A DNA stretch of 64,000 nucleotides from Pedomonas mirosovicensis (GCF_022569295.1 NZ_JAKFIA010000001.1:2433001-2497000); one strand, 5' to 3'. Counted from the stretch's first letter, positions 9,074 through 18,696 are shown. The notes: generated by a model from the letters alone, not told the origin. Translations and numbers: made by a program.

Positions 9074-10066
9074 GTGCGTCTTAAAATCTACACCGGCAAG
9101 ACCATCGCGCAGGCGAAGGACAAGGTTCGCGCTGAGCTTGGGGACGATGCCGTCATCGTCAACATCGACCACGACAAGCGCACCGGCCTTGTGCGGATTA
9201 CCGCCGCCATCGAGAACCGGCCCGACCCGGAGCCGATCGAAGCGCCGGAGCCCGTCTCCACCCGTCCCTTCCAGCGGTTCGATGCCGGACATCTGGCGGC
9301 GGTGCTGCGCTATCACGGCTTCCCGTCACCGCTGTCCACCCGCCTGCAAACCAGCGCGGCGGCCCGGCAGGACAGCGACATGGTGGATGCGCTTGCGCTC
9401 GCCATCGACGACCTGGTGAAGGTGCAGCCCATCGATATCGCCTCGAACCGGCCGATCCTGCTCTTGGGCGCGCCGGGACAAGGCAAGACCCTGGCCGCCG
9501 TGAGGCTCGCCGTTGAAGCCCGCAGCCTGGATAGGCCCGCCCGCGTCATCACGCTGGACGGCAAGGCGGCGGGCGCGATGGAGCAGTTGCGCGCCTTCTG
9601 CGGCCCAGCGGAAGTCGACATGGCCTGCGCCGACGACGCCGCTCATCTGGAACGGTTGCTGACGCCCCTCTACGAGGGCTTCACCGTCATCGACAGCATG
9701 GGCATCAACCCCTACGCCCTCTCCGACATCGAACTCCTCGCTTATGCCGTCAAACGCTCGGGCGCAGAGCCCATCTGGGTGATGGCGGCGGGCGCTGATT
9801 CGCTGGAAGCCGCCGAGATGGCCGAGATCTTCGCCTCGCTCGGCGTGCGGCGCATGATCGTCACCCGGCTGGATGCCAGCCGCCGCCTGGCGGCGACGCT
9901 GACCGCGCCGATCCGCTCACGCCTGGCGCTGGCCGGATTTTCCGCCAGCCCTTACCTCGCCGACCTGATCCAACCCGCCAGCCCGATGACGCTGGCGGAG
10001 TTTCTCCTCGACAAACCCGACCCCACCCACATTGCCCGCATCGTGCAAGAAAAGGCCGCGTCATGA
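9074..10066 (+). CDS. flhF: FlhF-like protein with degenerate GTPase motifs
   Basis: Position between flhA and flhG, and an N-terminal segment (MRLKIYTGKTIAQAKDKVRAE) typical of FlhF, identify this 330-residue protein as the flagellar SRP-type GTPase that places the flagellum at the pole. The P-loop is GAPGQGKT (132-139). The DTAG switch is replaced by DSMG (207-210) and the TKxD specificity motif by TRLD (264-267), so GTP hydrolysis may be weak or altered. It starts at GTG 9074, and its end overlaps flhG by four bases. Degenerate versions are known in alphaproteobacteria; the functional effect is inferred. Confidence 0.75.
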   Translation: MRLKIYTGKTIAQAKDKVRAELGDDAVIVNIDHDKRTGLVRITAAIENRPDPEPIEAPEPVSTRPFQRFDAGHLAAVLRYHGFPSPLSTRLQTSAAARQDSDMVDALALAIDDLVKVQPIDIASNRPILLLGAPGQGKTLAAVRLAVEARSLDRPARVITLDGKAAGAMEQLRAFCGPAEVDMACADDAAHLERLLTPLYEGFTVIDSMGINPYALSDIELLAYAVKRSGAEPIWVMAAGADSLEAAEMAEIFASLGVRRMIVTRLDASRRLAATLTAPIRSRLALAGFSASPYLADLIQPASPMTLAEFLLDKPDPTHIARIVQEKAAS

Positions 10067-10863
10067 CCGCCCCGGTTTCTCAACTGCGCCCCCTGCCCCA
10101 TCCCAATGAGAAGCGCCTCATCACCATCGCCTCCGGCAAGGGCGGGGTGGGCAAGACATGGCTGGCCATCAGCCTCTCGCACGCGCTGGCGCGCATGGGC
10201 CGCAAGGTGATGCTGTTCGATGGCGACCTTGGCCTTGCCAACGTGGACATCCAGCTTGGCCTGTCGCCCGAGGCAGACACTTCTGATGTTCTCTCCGGCC
10301 GCCTGAAGCTGACGGAAGCGCTGTGCCGCTACGAGGATGAGGCGGCACGCACATCCGGGTTCGATGTGGTGGCGGGACGGTCGGGCGCGGGCACGCTCAT
10401 CGGCCTCGGGCGGGACGCGCTCATCGGCCTGCGCCAGAGCCTCGTGCAAGCGGCGGAGAAGTATGATGACGTGTTGCTGGACCTCGGGGCAGGCATCGAA
10501 CAGCCGGTGGCGATCCTCGCCAGCCACGGCGGGCGCTGCCTCGTCGTCGTGACGCCGGAGCCCACCTCCATCACCGACGCCTACGCTTTCATCAAGCTGC
10601 GCCGGATGCGCGACGCAAGCGCCGACATCCGCATCGTCATCAACCAGGCGCAAACCCGGCGCGAGGGCGAGCAGACCTACGAAACCCTGTCGCGGGCCTG
10701 CGCCAATTTCCTGAAGTTTACTCCGCAGCTCGCCGGCATCATTCGCCGCGACAACAAGGTGAAGGACAGCATTCGCGCCCAGATGTCGCTGCTGGCCCGC
10801 TATCCGGATAGCAACGCCGCGCAGGATATCGAGGCGCTCGCCGCCAAGATCGCAAAGGGCTGA
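10063..10863 (+). CDS. flhG: MinD/ParA-family ATPase FlhG (FleN)
   Basis: FlhG sets flagellar number and antagonises FlhF. The 266-residue protein has the deviant Walker A GKGGVGKT (25-32), the A' motif FDGDLGLANVDIQLGL, a switch II region DLGAGI and the conserved VVVTPEPTSITDAYAFIK. The start overlaps the flhF-like gene by ATGA, so the two are translationally coupled. The pairing of flhF and flhG after flhA is standard. Confidence 0.92.
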   Translation: MTAPVSQLRPLPHPNEKRLITIASGKGGVGKTWLAISLSHALARMGRKVMLFDGDLGLANVDIQLGLSPEADTSDVLSGRLKLTEALCRYEDEAARTSGFDVVAGRSGAGTLIGLGRDALIGLRQSLVQAAEKYDDVLLDLGAGIEQPVAILASHGGRCLVVVTPEPTSITDAYAFIKLRRMRDASADIRIVINQAQTRREGEQTYETLSRACANFLKFTPQLAGIIRRDNKVKDSIRAQMSLLARYPDSNAAQDIEALAAKIAKG

Positions 10864-10867
10864 GGCC

Positions 10868-13414
10868 ATGCCGGGGGCGGGCGCGGTCGGCGGCGTGACG
10901 CCCGTCCAACCTGCGGGAACGCAGGACAAGCCGGCAGGCACGCGCGACAACGCCGGCCGCATGGCGGCCGGAACCGGCGAGGCAAAACCCGCCGCGCCGT
11001 CCGCCACCGCCGCGCTTGAGGCGGCCAGCCGCCCCGTCGCATCGCTTCCTGCCGATCCGGCCATTGCGCTGGCTGCCACCCTTGCCGGGCTGAAGGTGGG
11101 GCAGGAGCTGCGCGGGCAGGCCAAGCCCCTGCCTGGCCGCCCCCAGGCACTGCTGACGACGCCGGAAGGCGATTTCCTTATCGAGCCTGCCCCCGCACTC
11201 CAGGGCGAGGCCGACCTGACGGTGGTGCTGACCCGCGCCGACCGCAGCATCAGTGGCCTGCTGCTGGCAGCAGAAGGCGAGATGCTCGACCCACCCCAGA
11301 CCGTGCGGCTGACGCTGGTCGCCGTTCCGCCCCGGCCTGCGCCCGAAGAAGCGCAAGGCCAGCAGCCGGTGCCTGCGGCTCCGGCCAAGGCGCTATCGGC
11401 GCAGCCCCAACCCATGCCTGTCCCGGCGCTGACGGCGGACGGCGCAGCGTTGAACAGCCTGTTGCCGGGTGAGGCCCTGCCGCTCAGGGGCAGCGGCACG
11501 CTTACGGGGGCATCCCCCAATCCGGCGCAGCCATTACCGCCCAAACCGGCCGTGCCCACCGCTCAAACCCTGCTGTCACCGGCACCGGGGCCGGCGCTTG
11601 CGCCATCGGTGCCGCGCGCATTGAACCTTGGGATACCGCCCGCCCCTGCCGTTGGCGGCCAACCTGCAGCGGCGCTGGCAACACTGCTTGAAGAAGGGGT
11701 TCTGCCCCTGCGGCTGGAAACACCTGTAAAGGGACAGACGCACCTTTCCGCCAGCCTGATCGCCATTGCCGAAGCGGATGAAATCACTCCGCTCACGCGC
11801 CCTGCCGAAGGCTCGCCGCTGGCCCGGCTGGCAGCAAGCGGCCGCCTTATCACCGCCACCGTCCTGCCTTTGACAGGAGGCGAGGCCGGGGCAATGACGG
11901 CAGAGCCCGCAAGCCCCGCCCCCGCTGCTTCTGCTGCGACGGCCCCGCCCGGCAACCCGCCGCCCGCGCAGAAAACAGAAGCCGCCCCTGCCCCGGCATC
12001 CAGCAAGACGGCAAGCCTTTCGCCCACAGCTCCGGCATCAACGCCGTCGCCTGCGCCAACAGCGCCGGCAGATATGGGCGCCCCCGCGCCATCCGCCCGG
12101 CCGCAGGATGCCAACCCGCCTTTAACTCCAGGGGGAACCACGACGCGCCCTGCCCCGGCTGCGGCCTCCCCGGCGACAAGCGAGCAAGGCCGCGCACCGC
12201 AGGCGCCCGCGCACCGGTTAGATTTGTCTCAGGCGCAACCGTTGCGGCTCAGCGCCAACGGCGTGGTGATGCAGCTTGATCTACCCGCAAGCGCGCCCCG
12301 GCCAGCAGCGGGTACGCAGTTCGTCTTTCTGGTGACCAGGGGCCGCGAGGCCCTGCCGCCCTCGCCCGCCGCAACGATGGAAGCCAGGCCGCAGACGCGC
12401 CCTGCCCCTGCCATCGGCGAAAATCCAAGCGCTGCCGCACCGCCCAAAACACCCCAGCCGCATGCGCCGGACAACGCACCGGTCGCGCCTGCGCGCGCTT
12501 CGGCCATGACAACGGCTCAGCCTCCCGCTGCGCCGCCAGCGCATAGCGCCAGCGCGGTGCCCCACACGGCAGCAATACCCCACCAGGCATCCCCCCTCAC
12601 CCTGGCAACACAGGCCAGCACTGGGAAAGCCGACCCTCCTGCCGCCGCGCACGAGGCCGCAGCGCAATCTCCGGCACCGCCGCGTGCGGTCGAGACCAGG
12701 CGAGCACCGATAGCTGCGGCCTCGGGTGACTTGGCCCCAATCGAAGGCGCGCGGGGAAAAGCGCCCGCGGCGCCCCTCGCGCTCACGCCTGCCGGGATGA
12801 TGTGGATGCCGGGCATGAACGCGCCGCAAATCCTCACGAGCACGCAGCCCCTCCCAACCCACCCGGGCGAGGTCCTGCTGCTGGCGGTGATGCAGGCATT
12901 GGGGCGTAAGGGCTTCGGCGTTTCCGCCCACCCGTCATCGGATCATGCCGGTGAGGCAGAACCGGCAGAGGCAGCAGACGCGCTGCAAGCCGTGGCGCGT
13001 CTTGCCTCCGCGCCAGTTGCCGAGGCCCGCCCCACCGCCGCGCGGGACGCGCTTGCGGGCGACCGGCTGCCCGATGCCCTGCCTGTCAGCGTGACGCTGC
13101 AAACGCCGCATGGGGCCATGCCGCTGACGCTGTTGGTATGGCAGCCGCTGCGGCCGGAGGAGGATGGCGGACACGACGGCACGCCGGAAGGCGCAGGCCG
13201 GGAGGTCTGCTTCGCCGTCGAGGTGGATTTCGAGAAACTGGGATTGCTGCGCCTGCGCGGCGCGGTGACGCCGCGGCATCTGCAGCTTGGCGTCGAGACA
13301 GAACGGCCGCTGGATATGGCGCTTCAGCGCAGCGCCACCCAGGATTTCAATACGGCCGTCGAGGCGGGCGGGATGACGGGAACGCTCGTCTTCCGCCACC
13401 GCCAGGGCCGGTAA
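10868..13414 (+). CDS. Pro/Ala-rich FliK-like flagellar hook-length protein (putative)
   Basis: This 848-residue protein is mostly low-complexity Pro/Ala sequence (about residues 1-640), probably disordered. A small N-terminal folded part near 80-160 contains LRGQAKPLPGRPQALLTTPE. The C-terminal part (about 750-848), with FAVEVDFEKLGLLRLRGAV and AVEAGGMTGTLVFR, resembles the C-terminal domain of FliK, which switches export specificity at the right hook length. The last position in the flhA-flhF-flhG run supports this. The family match is by pattern and context, not by strong motif identity. It begins five bases after flhG. Confidence 0.6.
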   Translation: MPGAGAVGGVTPVQPAGTQDKPAGTRDNAGRMAAGTGEAKPAAPSATAALEAASRPVASLPADPAIALAATLAGLKVGQELRGQAKPLPGRPQALLTTPEGDFLIEPAPALQGEADLTVVLTRADRSISGLLLAAEGEMLDPPQTVRLTLVAVPPRPAPEEAQGQQPVPAAPAKALSAQPQPMPVPALTADGAALNSLLPGEALPLRGSGTLTGASPNPAQPLPPKPAVPTAQTLLSPAPGPALAPSVPRALNLGIPPAPAVGGQPAAALATLLEEGVLPLRLETPVKGQTHLSASLIAIAEADEITPLTRPAEGSPLARLAASGRLITATVLPLTGGEAGAMTAEPASPAPAASAATAPPGNPPPAQKTEAAPAPASSKTASLSPTAPASTPSPAPTAPADMGAPAPSARPQDANPPLTPGGTTTRPAPAAASPATSEQGRAPQAPAHRLDLSQAQPLRLSANGVVMQLDLPASAPRPAAGTQFVFLVTRGREALPPSPAATMEARPQTRPAPAIGENPSAAAPPKTPQPHAPDNAPVAPARASAMTTAQPPAAPPAHSASAVPHTAAIPHQASPLTLATQASTGKADPPAAAHEAAAQSPAPPRAVETRRAPIAAASGDLAPIEGARGKAPAAPLALTPAGMMWMPGMNAPQILTSTQPLPTHPGEVLLLAVMQALGRKGFGVSAHPSSDHAGEAEPAEAADALQAVARLASAPVAEARPTAARDALAGDRLPDALPVSVTLQTPHGAMPLTLLVWQPLRPEEDGGHDGTPEGAGREVCFAVEVDFEKLGLLRLRGAVTPRHLQLGVETERPLDMALQRSATQDFNTAVEAGGMTGTLVFRHRQGR

Positions 13415-13453
13415 CGCTCTTCATCAACGGGGACAGGGGCCGGGCCAAGGACA

Positions 13454-13470
13454 GGCGGTGCCCCACCGCC
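13454..13470. terminator. Short hairpin between the convergent fliK-like gene and ctrA
   Basis: GGCGGTG and CACCGCC form a seven-pair stem with a CCC loop, midway between the two converging stop codons. There is no T-run on either strand, so a terminator role is only a guess from position. Confidence 0.35.
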
Positions 13471-13492
13471 AGAGCCTTCTCCCGCGTGCCGC

Positions 13493-14206
13493 TTACTGGC
13501 CGACCGCCGCCCGTGGCGGAATGGCCTCCGCATCCGGATCCCGCAGAACGTAGCCGCGTCCCCAGACCGTCTCGATGTAGTTCTCGCCCTCGCAGGCGGC
13601 CGCCAGCTTCTTGCGAAGCTTGCAAATGAACACGTCGATGATCTTCAGCTCCGGCTCGTCCATGCCGCCGTAGAGATGGTTGAGGAACATCTCCTTGGTG
13701 AGCGTGGTGCCCTTGCGAAGGGACAGCAGCTCCAGCATGGCGTACTCCTTGCCGGTCAGATGCACGCGCTGGCCGTTGACCTCCACCGTCTTGGTGTCGA
13801 GGTTGACGGCAAGCTTGCCCGTGCGGATGACCGACTGGGAATGGCCCTTGGAGCGGCGCACCACGGCGTGGATGCGGGCGATCAGTTCTTCCTTGTGGAA
13901 GGGCTTGGTGACGTAATCATCCGCGCCGAAGCCCAGGCCCTTCACCTTGGTGTCGGGCTCGGAGAGCCCCGAGAGGATGAGGATGGGCGTCGAGACCTTG
14001 GCCATGCGGAGCTTCTTCAGCACGTCGTAGCCGTGCATGTCCGGCAGGTGCAGGTCCAGCAGGATGATGTCGTAGTCGTACAGCTTGCCCAGATCGAGGC
14101 CTTCCTCGCCCAGATCCGTGGTGTAGACGTTGAACCCTTCCGCGTTGAGCATCAGTTCGACACTCTTGGCGGTAGAGGCGTCGTCTTCAATCAGAAGTAC
14201 ACGCAT
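13493..14206 (-). CDS. ctrA: Cell-cycle response regulator CtrA
   Basis: CtrA is the OmpR-type master regulator of the alphaproteobacterial cell cycle and motility. The product from the ATG at 14206 is 237 residues: a receiver domain with the acidic pair at 8-9, phosphoacceptor D51 and the KPF lysine, then a winged-helix DNA-binding domain with the CtrA signature [17 protein letters not shown] and [11 protein letters not shown]. The ATG at 14206 is preceded by GGGGGAAG; an upstream extension to 14272 is open but not family-like. It is divergent from fliI-fliJ and convergent with the fliK-like gene. No GANTC methylation site is visible in its 245-base upstream region. Confidence 0.96.
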   Translation of the reverse strand: MRVLLIEDDASTAKSVELMLNAEGFNVYTTDLGEEGLDLGKLYDYDIILLDLHLPDMHGYDVLKKLRMAKVSTPILILSGLSEPDTKVKGLGFGADDYVTKPFHKEELIARIHAVVRRSKGHSQSVIRTGKLAVNLDTKTVEVNGQRVHLTGKEYAMLELLSLRKGTTLTKEMFLNHLYGGMDEPELKIIDVFICKLRKKLAAACEGENYIETVWGRGYVLRDPDAEAIPPRAAVGQ

Positions 14207-14287
14207 TTTCTTCCCCCTGATAAATGCCCCCGGGCAGGCGACAGCGTGATAATCCACCAGCCCAGGCAACATTCTTAACAGAAGAGG

Positions 14288-14302
14288 TTACCGAAATATT
14301 AA
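14288..14302. promoter_or_regulatory. Near-consensus CtrA box in the ctrA/fliI intergenic region
   Basis: TTACCGAAATATTAA matches TTAA-N7-TTAA with one mismatch and lies about 82-96 bases upstream of the ctrA start. It could serve autoregulation of ctrA or control of fliI. A second TTAA occurs five bases further on. It is weaker than the sciP box. Confidence 0.4.
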
Positions 14303-14451
14303 AGCCGTTAATCTTTATGAACGAGAACTGTCCCAAACGCAACCTTGGCTAGAAAAAGAAAATTGGGGGCTCAATTCAGCCCTCAGGCAAGCATTCACGC
14401 TTCCTTAAGCCTGTTTGGTGACCATGGCTTAACCTTGGCAAGGACCCACGC

Positions 14452-15768
14452 ATGTACTTCCACTCTCTGGCCGATGAATTGAAAGCCATTTCTCGTGGCG
14501 AGATCTATGGACGTCTCTCCGCCGTGAAGGGCTTGATGGTAGAGGTGGCAGGCATCGGGCAGGCCGCCAGCGTCGGCGCGCGCCTTGGCCTTCTGCGGCG
14601 GGACGGCGCGATCATTCAGGCGGAGGTGGTGGGCTTTCGCGACAACCGGGCCCTGTGCCTGCCCTATGGCGCGCTGGATGGCGTGGGCGTGGGCAGCAAG
14701 GCCTATGTGCTGGCCAGCGAGGCGGAAGTGCGCCCCTCCCACGGCTGGCTTGGCCGCGTGGTCAACGGCCTCGGCGAGCCGGTGGACGGCAAGGGGGCCC
14801 TACCTCGTGGGCCCCTCCCCAGGCTCGTGCGCGGCAAGCCCCCTGCCGCCCATGCGCGTGACCGGGTGGGCTCCAAGATCGATCTCGGCGTGCGCGCGCT
14901 CGACGTGTTCGCCCCCTGCTGCAAGGGGCAGCGCCTTGGCATCTTCGCGGGTTCGGGCGTCGGCAAGTCGGTTCTGCTCTCCATGCTCGCCCGCTATACG
15001 GACTGCGACGTGGCGATCATCGGCCTCATCGGCGAGCGCGGCCGCGAGGTGCAGGAATTCCTTGAGGACGATCTCGGCCCCGAGGGTCTCGCCCGCTCGA
15101 TCGTCGTCGTAGCGACCTCAGACGAGCCCGCGCTGATGCGTCGTCAGGCAGCCTATCTGACCTTCGCGCTGGCCGAACACTTCCGCGACCAGGGCCAGCA
15201 TGTGCTGTGCATGATGGATTCCGTCACCCGATTCGCCATGGCCCAGCGCGAAATCGGCCTTGCCTCGGGCGAGCCGCCCGCCTCCAAGGGCTATACGCCA
15301 ACCGTGTTCGCCGAGCTGCCCAAGCTGCTGGAGCGGGCCGGCCCCGGCACCGGCAACGGCGGGGCGATCACGGGCCTGTTCACGGTGCTGGTGGATGGCG
15401 ACGACCACAACGAGCCGGTGGCGGACGCCGTGCGCGGCATTCTCGACGGCCACATCGTCATGCAGCGCGCCATTGCCGAGCGTGGCCGGTATCCGGCGAT
15501 CAACGTGTTGAAATCCGTCTCGCGTACCCTGCCCGCCGCTCACACGGAGGAGGAAAACCGGCTGATGCGCGCAGCCAAGGCGCATTTGTCGGTCTATGCG
15601 GACATGGAAGAGATGATTCGCCTCGGGGCCTACCGGCGCGGCTCCAACCCGGAGGTGGACGCGGCGCTCACCTTCGCGCCGAAGATCGAGGCCTTCCTCA
15701 ACCAGCGCAAGGGCGAGCACACCCGCGCGGGCGAAAGCTTCCAGCAGTTGGCCAAGATTCTGGGCTAA
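14452..15768 (+). CDS. fliI: Flagellum-specific ATPase FliI
   Basis: FliI is the hexameric ATPase that energises unfolding and entry of flagellar export substrates. The 438-residue product shows the Walker A AGSGVGKS (166-173), the GERGREV motif, Walker [12 protein letters not shown] and the F1-beta-like core, and a C-terminal [18 protein letters not shown]. Length and motifs are normal. It begins at an ATG with AAGG upstream, is divergent from ctrA and is followed 14 bases later by fliJ. Confidence 0.95.
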   Translation: MYFHSLADELKAISRGEIYGRLSAVKGLMVEVAGIGQAASVGARLGLLRRDGAIIQAEVVGFRDNRALCLPYGALDGVGVGSKAYVLASEAEVRPSHGWLGRVVNGLGEPVDGKGALPRGPLPRLVRGKPPAAHARDRVGSKIDLGVRALDVFAPCCKGQRLGIFAGSGVGKSVLLSMLARYTDCDVAIIGLIGERGREVQEFLEDDLGPEGLARSIVVVATSDEPALMRRQAAYLTFALAEHFRDQGQHVLCMMDSVTRFAMAQREIGLASGEPPASKGYTPTVFAELPKLLERAGPGTGNGGAITGLFTVLVDGDDHNEPVADAVRGILDGHIVMQRAIAERGRYPAINVLKSVSRTLPAAHTEEENRLMRAAKAHLSVYADMEEMIRLGAYRRGSNPEVDAALTFAPKIEAFLNQRKGEHTRAGESFQQLAKILG

Positions 15769-15782
15769 GGTGAGACACCTCG

Positions 15783-16202
15783 ATGAAGACGCCCTACGAT
15801 GCCGGGCTGCGCCTGCGGAAAAATGAATTGGATGAGCTGCGCCGCGAGATCGGCGCGCTTTATGCGAAGCAGGACGCGCTGGAGGGCAAGCTCAAGGCCA
15901 TCGACGGGGAGATCGCCAGCGAGGCGCAGCTGGGCTTGCCAGAGGCGCTCGTCGGCCTGTCTGATTTCGGCGCTTATCTTGGGCGGCAGCGGCTGGCGCG
16001 GCATCAGGTTGAGCAGGAAATGGCCAAGCTGCAAGCTGAGATGGACAAGCTTCAGGAGAAGCTGGCCGAGGCCTTCGCTGACTTCAAAACCCTCGACATC
16101 GCCAGCGCCCGCTTCATCGAAAACGCCAAGAAGGAAGCAGACCGCCTCGAACAGCTGGAAGCTGACGAGGCGGCCCTGATGCGTTTTACGCCGCCGGAGT
16201 GA
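15783..16202 (+). CDS. fliJ: FliJ-like flagellar export chaperone
   Basis: This 139-residue protein is almost wholly helical and highly charged, with heptad-like patterns through residues 10-60 and 70-125, the two-helix coiled coil expected of FliJ. FliJ stimulates the FliI ATPase and escorts chaperones at the export gate. FliJ proteins share little sequence, so the call rests on length, coiled-coil character and the position directly after fliI. Confidence 0.75.
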   Translation: MKTPYDAGLRLRKNELDELRREIGALYAKQDALEGKLKAIDGEIASEAQLGLPEALVGLSDFGAYLGRQRLARHQVEQEMAKLQAEMDKLQEKLAEAFADFKTLDIASARFIENAKKEADRLEQLEADEAALMRFTPPE

Positions 16203-16326
16203 GTGGCGCCCAGAGCAGGAAGAGCAGTTTCAAGCGTTGAAGCTTATGAACTTACCAAGGGGTTACAGGCCTCTTGGGACCCCCTGTCGTGTTTGGCGCG
16301 GCACCCGGTCAGGCCCGTGCGCGAGC

Positions 16327-18162
16327 TTAATTCTGGGCCTTTATCTCCCGCTCCAGCCGATTGGCCTCGGCCTCCAGCTCGGCAGCGGCCTGGTTCAGCT
16401 CCTCACGGTTAGAGGCGGCCTTGGTGCCTGAGATCATGATACCATTGTTCAGGTAGAGGTCGGGGTTGGTCCGCAGACGCTGGGCGGTCTGGCGGAGGTG
16501 GGTGACGGCCTGGCGCATGGCCTGGCTACGGATCTGCCGCGCTTCCCGTTCAAGGTCGGCAGCCTCGCGGCGGGCTTCCTCGGCTTCCTGCCGGGCCTCG
16601 CGACGGGCTGCCGCCGCCTCCTGCAAGGCTTCGCGCCGGGCCTCGGCTGCTTCCAGCAGCGCATCGCGGCGTGCCTCGTCGGCGGCACGGCGGGCCTCCA
16701 TCTGCACCTGCAGCGATTCACGATGGGCCTCGGCGGCCGCAAGCTGGGCCTCCCGGCGCGCCTCGGCCGCAGCGAGACGGACTTCACGCTCGATGTCCCG
16801 GCCAAAGTCTTCCCCAAGGTCCACCTCGACCGCGGGCCTGATGTCAGGCACATCGGGCACCTGCGGTTCGACCACGACCTTGGGCGCGCGGGGCGCAGCC
16901 GGGGCCTGGGCCGCCTTCACGGCAGGCGCGGAGGGCGGAACCGGCACAGCCTTGATAGTAGCGGGCGCGGCCGGCGCGACAGGAGCAACCGGCGCGGCTG
17001 GAGCCACTGGCGCGGCAGGAACCTCCGGCGCAACCAGCGCAAGGGCGGTGTCCTCCTTCAGGTCCGGCACGGCATGGCGCGCCTGGGCCATGGGCAGGAC
17101 CAGCATTCCAAGGCCAACGATGCCAACGGTGCCCAGCAGCTTGGAGCGGGTAGACATCAGAGTTTCTCCCTTCAGCCAGATCAGGCGGGTCTTGAGGCCA
17201 TCGCTCGTGCCGCCCTGGATGCTGAGCGTGCGGGCAAAGGCGGTCTCGGGCTCGATGCGGAAGGCCTTGAGCGCGGCCAGCAACCCCTTGGCGTAGGACG
17301 TGCGGGCGACCATGCCGCTGTTGGCCGCCGCCACGTCGCAGGCGGCTTCCCGCGCCGTGTCGATCCGGCGCACGGCCATCCACACCAGCGGATGGAAGAA
17401 GAACAGCACCAGCAGCACCCGCTCCGCCATCCGCCAGGCGACATCGAACGAGCGGATATGAGACATCTCATGGCCGATGACCGCGCTCATCTCCACCACA
17501 TCAAGCTTGCTCAGCAGCTGGCGCGGCAGGACGATGACCGGGCGGAACAGGCCCGCCGTGAAGGGAGCGGTCGCCTCGGCCGTGATGAGCAGCCGCACAT
17601 GGCGGGACACGCGGAAGCGCCTGGCCCAGCCGTCCACCAGTTGCAGAAGCAGGGGCTCCTCGGCCGGCTCGGCCATGGAGATGGCGTGGCGCGCCGAGCG
17701 CTCCGCCCGCACGAGCAGAATGGTCATTGCCGCCGCGCCGCCCAGCCAGAACAGGAACAGCGCCAGCGGCAGGATGTCCGTGGCGGCGCCCTCCTCAACC
17801 GGCATGGCCAGGGCCTCCGGCTCCGTTGCCGGCGGCTCCGCCGCCAAGGACGAGACGGGAACCGAGCCTTCCGCGCCAACCACGTTGACGTGCGGTTCAC
17901 CCTGCGGCCAGACGATCTGCGCCAGCAGGGTCTCGCCCGTGGACCGCAGACTCCAGGATGTGGCGAAATCAGCGGGCAGCAGCAGCCGCGCCAGCACGAA
18001 CCACCACAGCGCCAGATGCAGGAACGGGTGGCGTGGGCGAACGATGGCCAGCACGGTCCACACCACCACGGCAACTGCCGCGGCATAGAGGGACTGCTGC
18101 GCCAGGAAATCCAGCACGTGGCCGGACAGGCCGGTGAGGGTTGCGAATAGTCCGGTATCCAT
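16327..18162 (-). CDS. M56 (BlaR1/MecR1-type) membrane metallopeptidase with coiled-coil tail
   Basis: The 611-residue protein has N-terminal membrane helices and the M56 zinc motif HEMSH (231-235), followed by HPLVW and REAACD with the third ligand. In BlaR1 and MecR1 this domain destroys the BlaI/MecI repressor after a signal. Here the penicillin-binding sensor domain is absent. Instead there is another membrane segment (about 345-362), a repetitive Pro/Val/Ala linker and a long Ala-Arg-Glu coiled coil (about 460-600). The start overlaps the stop of the blaI-like gene by one base, so the two form a coupled repressor-protease pair. The signal is unknown. Confidence 0.85.
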   Translation of the reverse strand: MDTGLFATLTGLSGHVLDFLAQQSLYAAAVAVVVWTVLAIVRPRHPFLHLALWWFVLARLLLPADFATSWSLRSTGETLLAQIVWPQGEPHVNVVGAEGSVPVSSLAAEPPATEPEALAMPVEEGAATDILPLALFLFWLGGAAAMTILLVRAERSARHAISMAEPAEEPLLLQLVDGWARRFRVSRHVRLLITAEATAPFTAGLFRPVIVLPRQLLSKLDVVEMSAVIGHEMSHIRSFDVAWRMAERVLLVLFFFHPLVWMAVRRIDTAREAACDVAAANSGMVARTSYAKGLLAALKAFRIEPETAFARTLSIQGGTSDGLKTRLIWLKGETLMSTRSKLLGTVGIVGLGMLVLPMAQARHAVPDLKEDTALALVAPEVPAAPVAPAAPVAPVAPAAPATIKAVPVPPSAPAVKAAQAPAAPRAPKVVVEPQVPDVPDIRPAVEVDLGEDFGRDIEREVRLAAAEARREAQLAAAEAHRESLQVQMEARRAADEARRDALLEAAEARREALQEAAAARREARQEAEEARREAADLEREARQIRSQAMRQAVTHLRQTAQRLRTNPDLYLNNGIMISGTKAASNREELNQAAAELEAEANRLEREIKAQN

Positions 18163-18593
18163 TACCGCTTCTCCCCAGCTGCGGCGTTGGCATTCTCAGC
18201 TTCGGCGTCGGCCTTTTCAGACTCATCCTCTTCCCGGACCAGACGCTCCAGTTCGGCCAGTTCGTCGTCGTTCAGCGCCTCGCTGTTGCGAAAGAGGCCA
18301 AGCACCACGCCCAGATCGCGCTCCACCACACGGTCGGCGAAGAAGCGGACGAAGCGCGCCAACCCGGCCGCCCGCGAGACCAGCGGACGATAGACAAAGG
18401 CGCCATGCAGATTGTCCCGCGCCAGGAGGCTCTTGGCGGCCATACGGTCCATCACGGTCTTGGTGGTGGTGTAGGCCCAGCCGGTATCAGCCTCCAGCTG
18501 ATCGTGCACTTCCCGCACGCTGGCCTGGCGCAAACGCCAGAGCACGCGCAGCACGTCATACTCGGCCTTGGACAAGTCTGGAATGGTTGGCAT
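18162..18593 (-). CDS. BlaI/MecI/CopY-family transcriptional repressor
   Basis: A 143-residue winged-helix repressor starting MPTIPDLSKAEYDVLRVLWR, with the family helix QASVREVHDQLEADTGWAYT followed by TTKTVMDRMAAKSLL, where proteolysis by the partner M56 protease usually occurs. The tail is acidic and Ala/Glu rich. The ATG at 18593 is preferred over an adjoining GTG at 18596. A near-perfect 17-base palindrome lies 27 bases upstream, which suggests autoregulation of the pair. The target beyond its own operon is not visible. Confidence 0.9.
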   Translation of the reverse strand: MPTIPDLSKAEYDVLRVLWRLRQASVREVHDQLEADTGWAYTTTKTVMDRMAAKSLLARDNLHGAFVYRPLVSRAAGLARFVRFFADRVVERDLGVVLGLFRNSEALNDDELAELERLVREEDESEKADAEAENANAAAGEKR

Positions 18594-18619
18594 CACGAAT
18601 CTCCGAACTCGTCGTAGTA

Positions 18620-18636
18620 CTACTACAATGTCGTAG
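18620..18636. promoter_or_regulatory. Palindromic BlaI-type operator
   Basis: CTACTACAATGTCGTAG is a 17-base dyad whose two halves match except at one symmetric pair and the centre. It contains the TACA/TGT core typical of BlaI/MecI operators and lies directly upstream of the repressor gene. A further GTCGTAG half-site at 18611-18617 may extend the site. Confidence 0.65.
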
Positions 18637-18696
18637 ATCGCGCAAGCGAGGCTGTAACGGTTTTTTTTGGCCGAGCATCAAAAAGGGGAGATGGCA

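Noticed and set aside
14299-14311. TTAA-N5-TTAA as a CtrA site
   Set aside because: The spacing is five rather than seven bases; only the overlapping TTAC-N7-TTAA is kept as a weak candidate.
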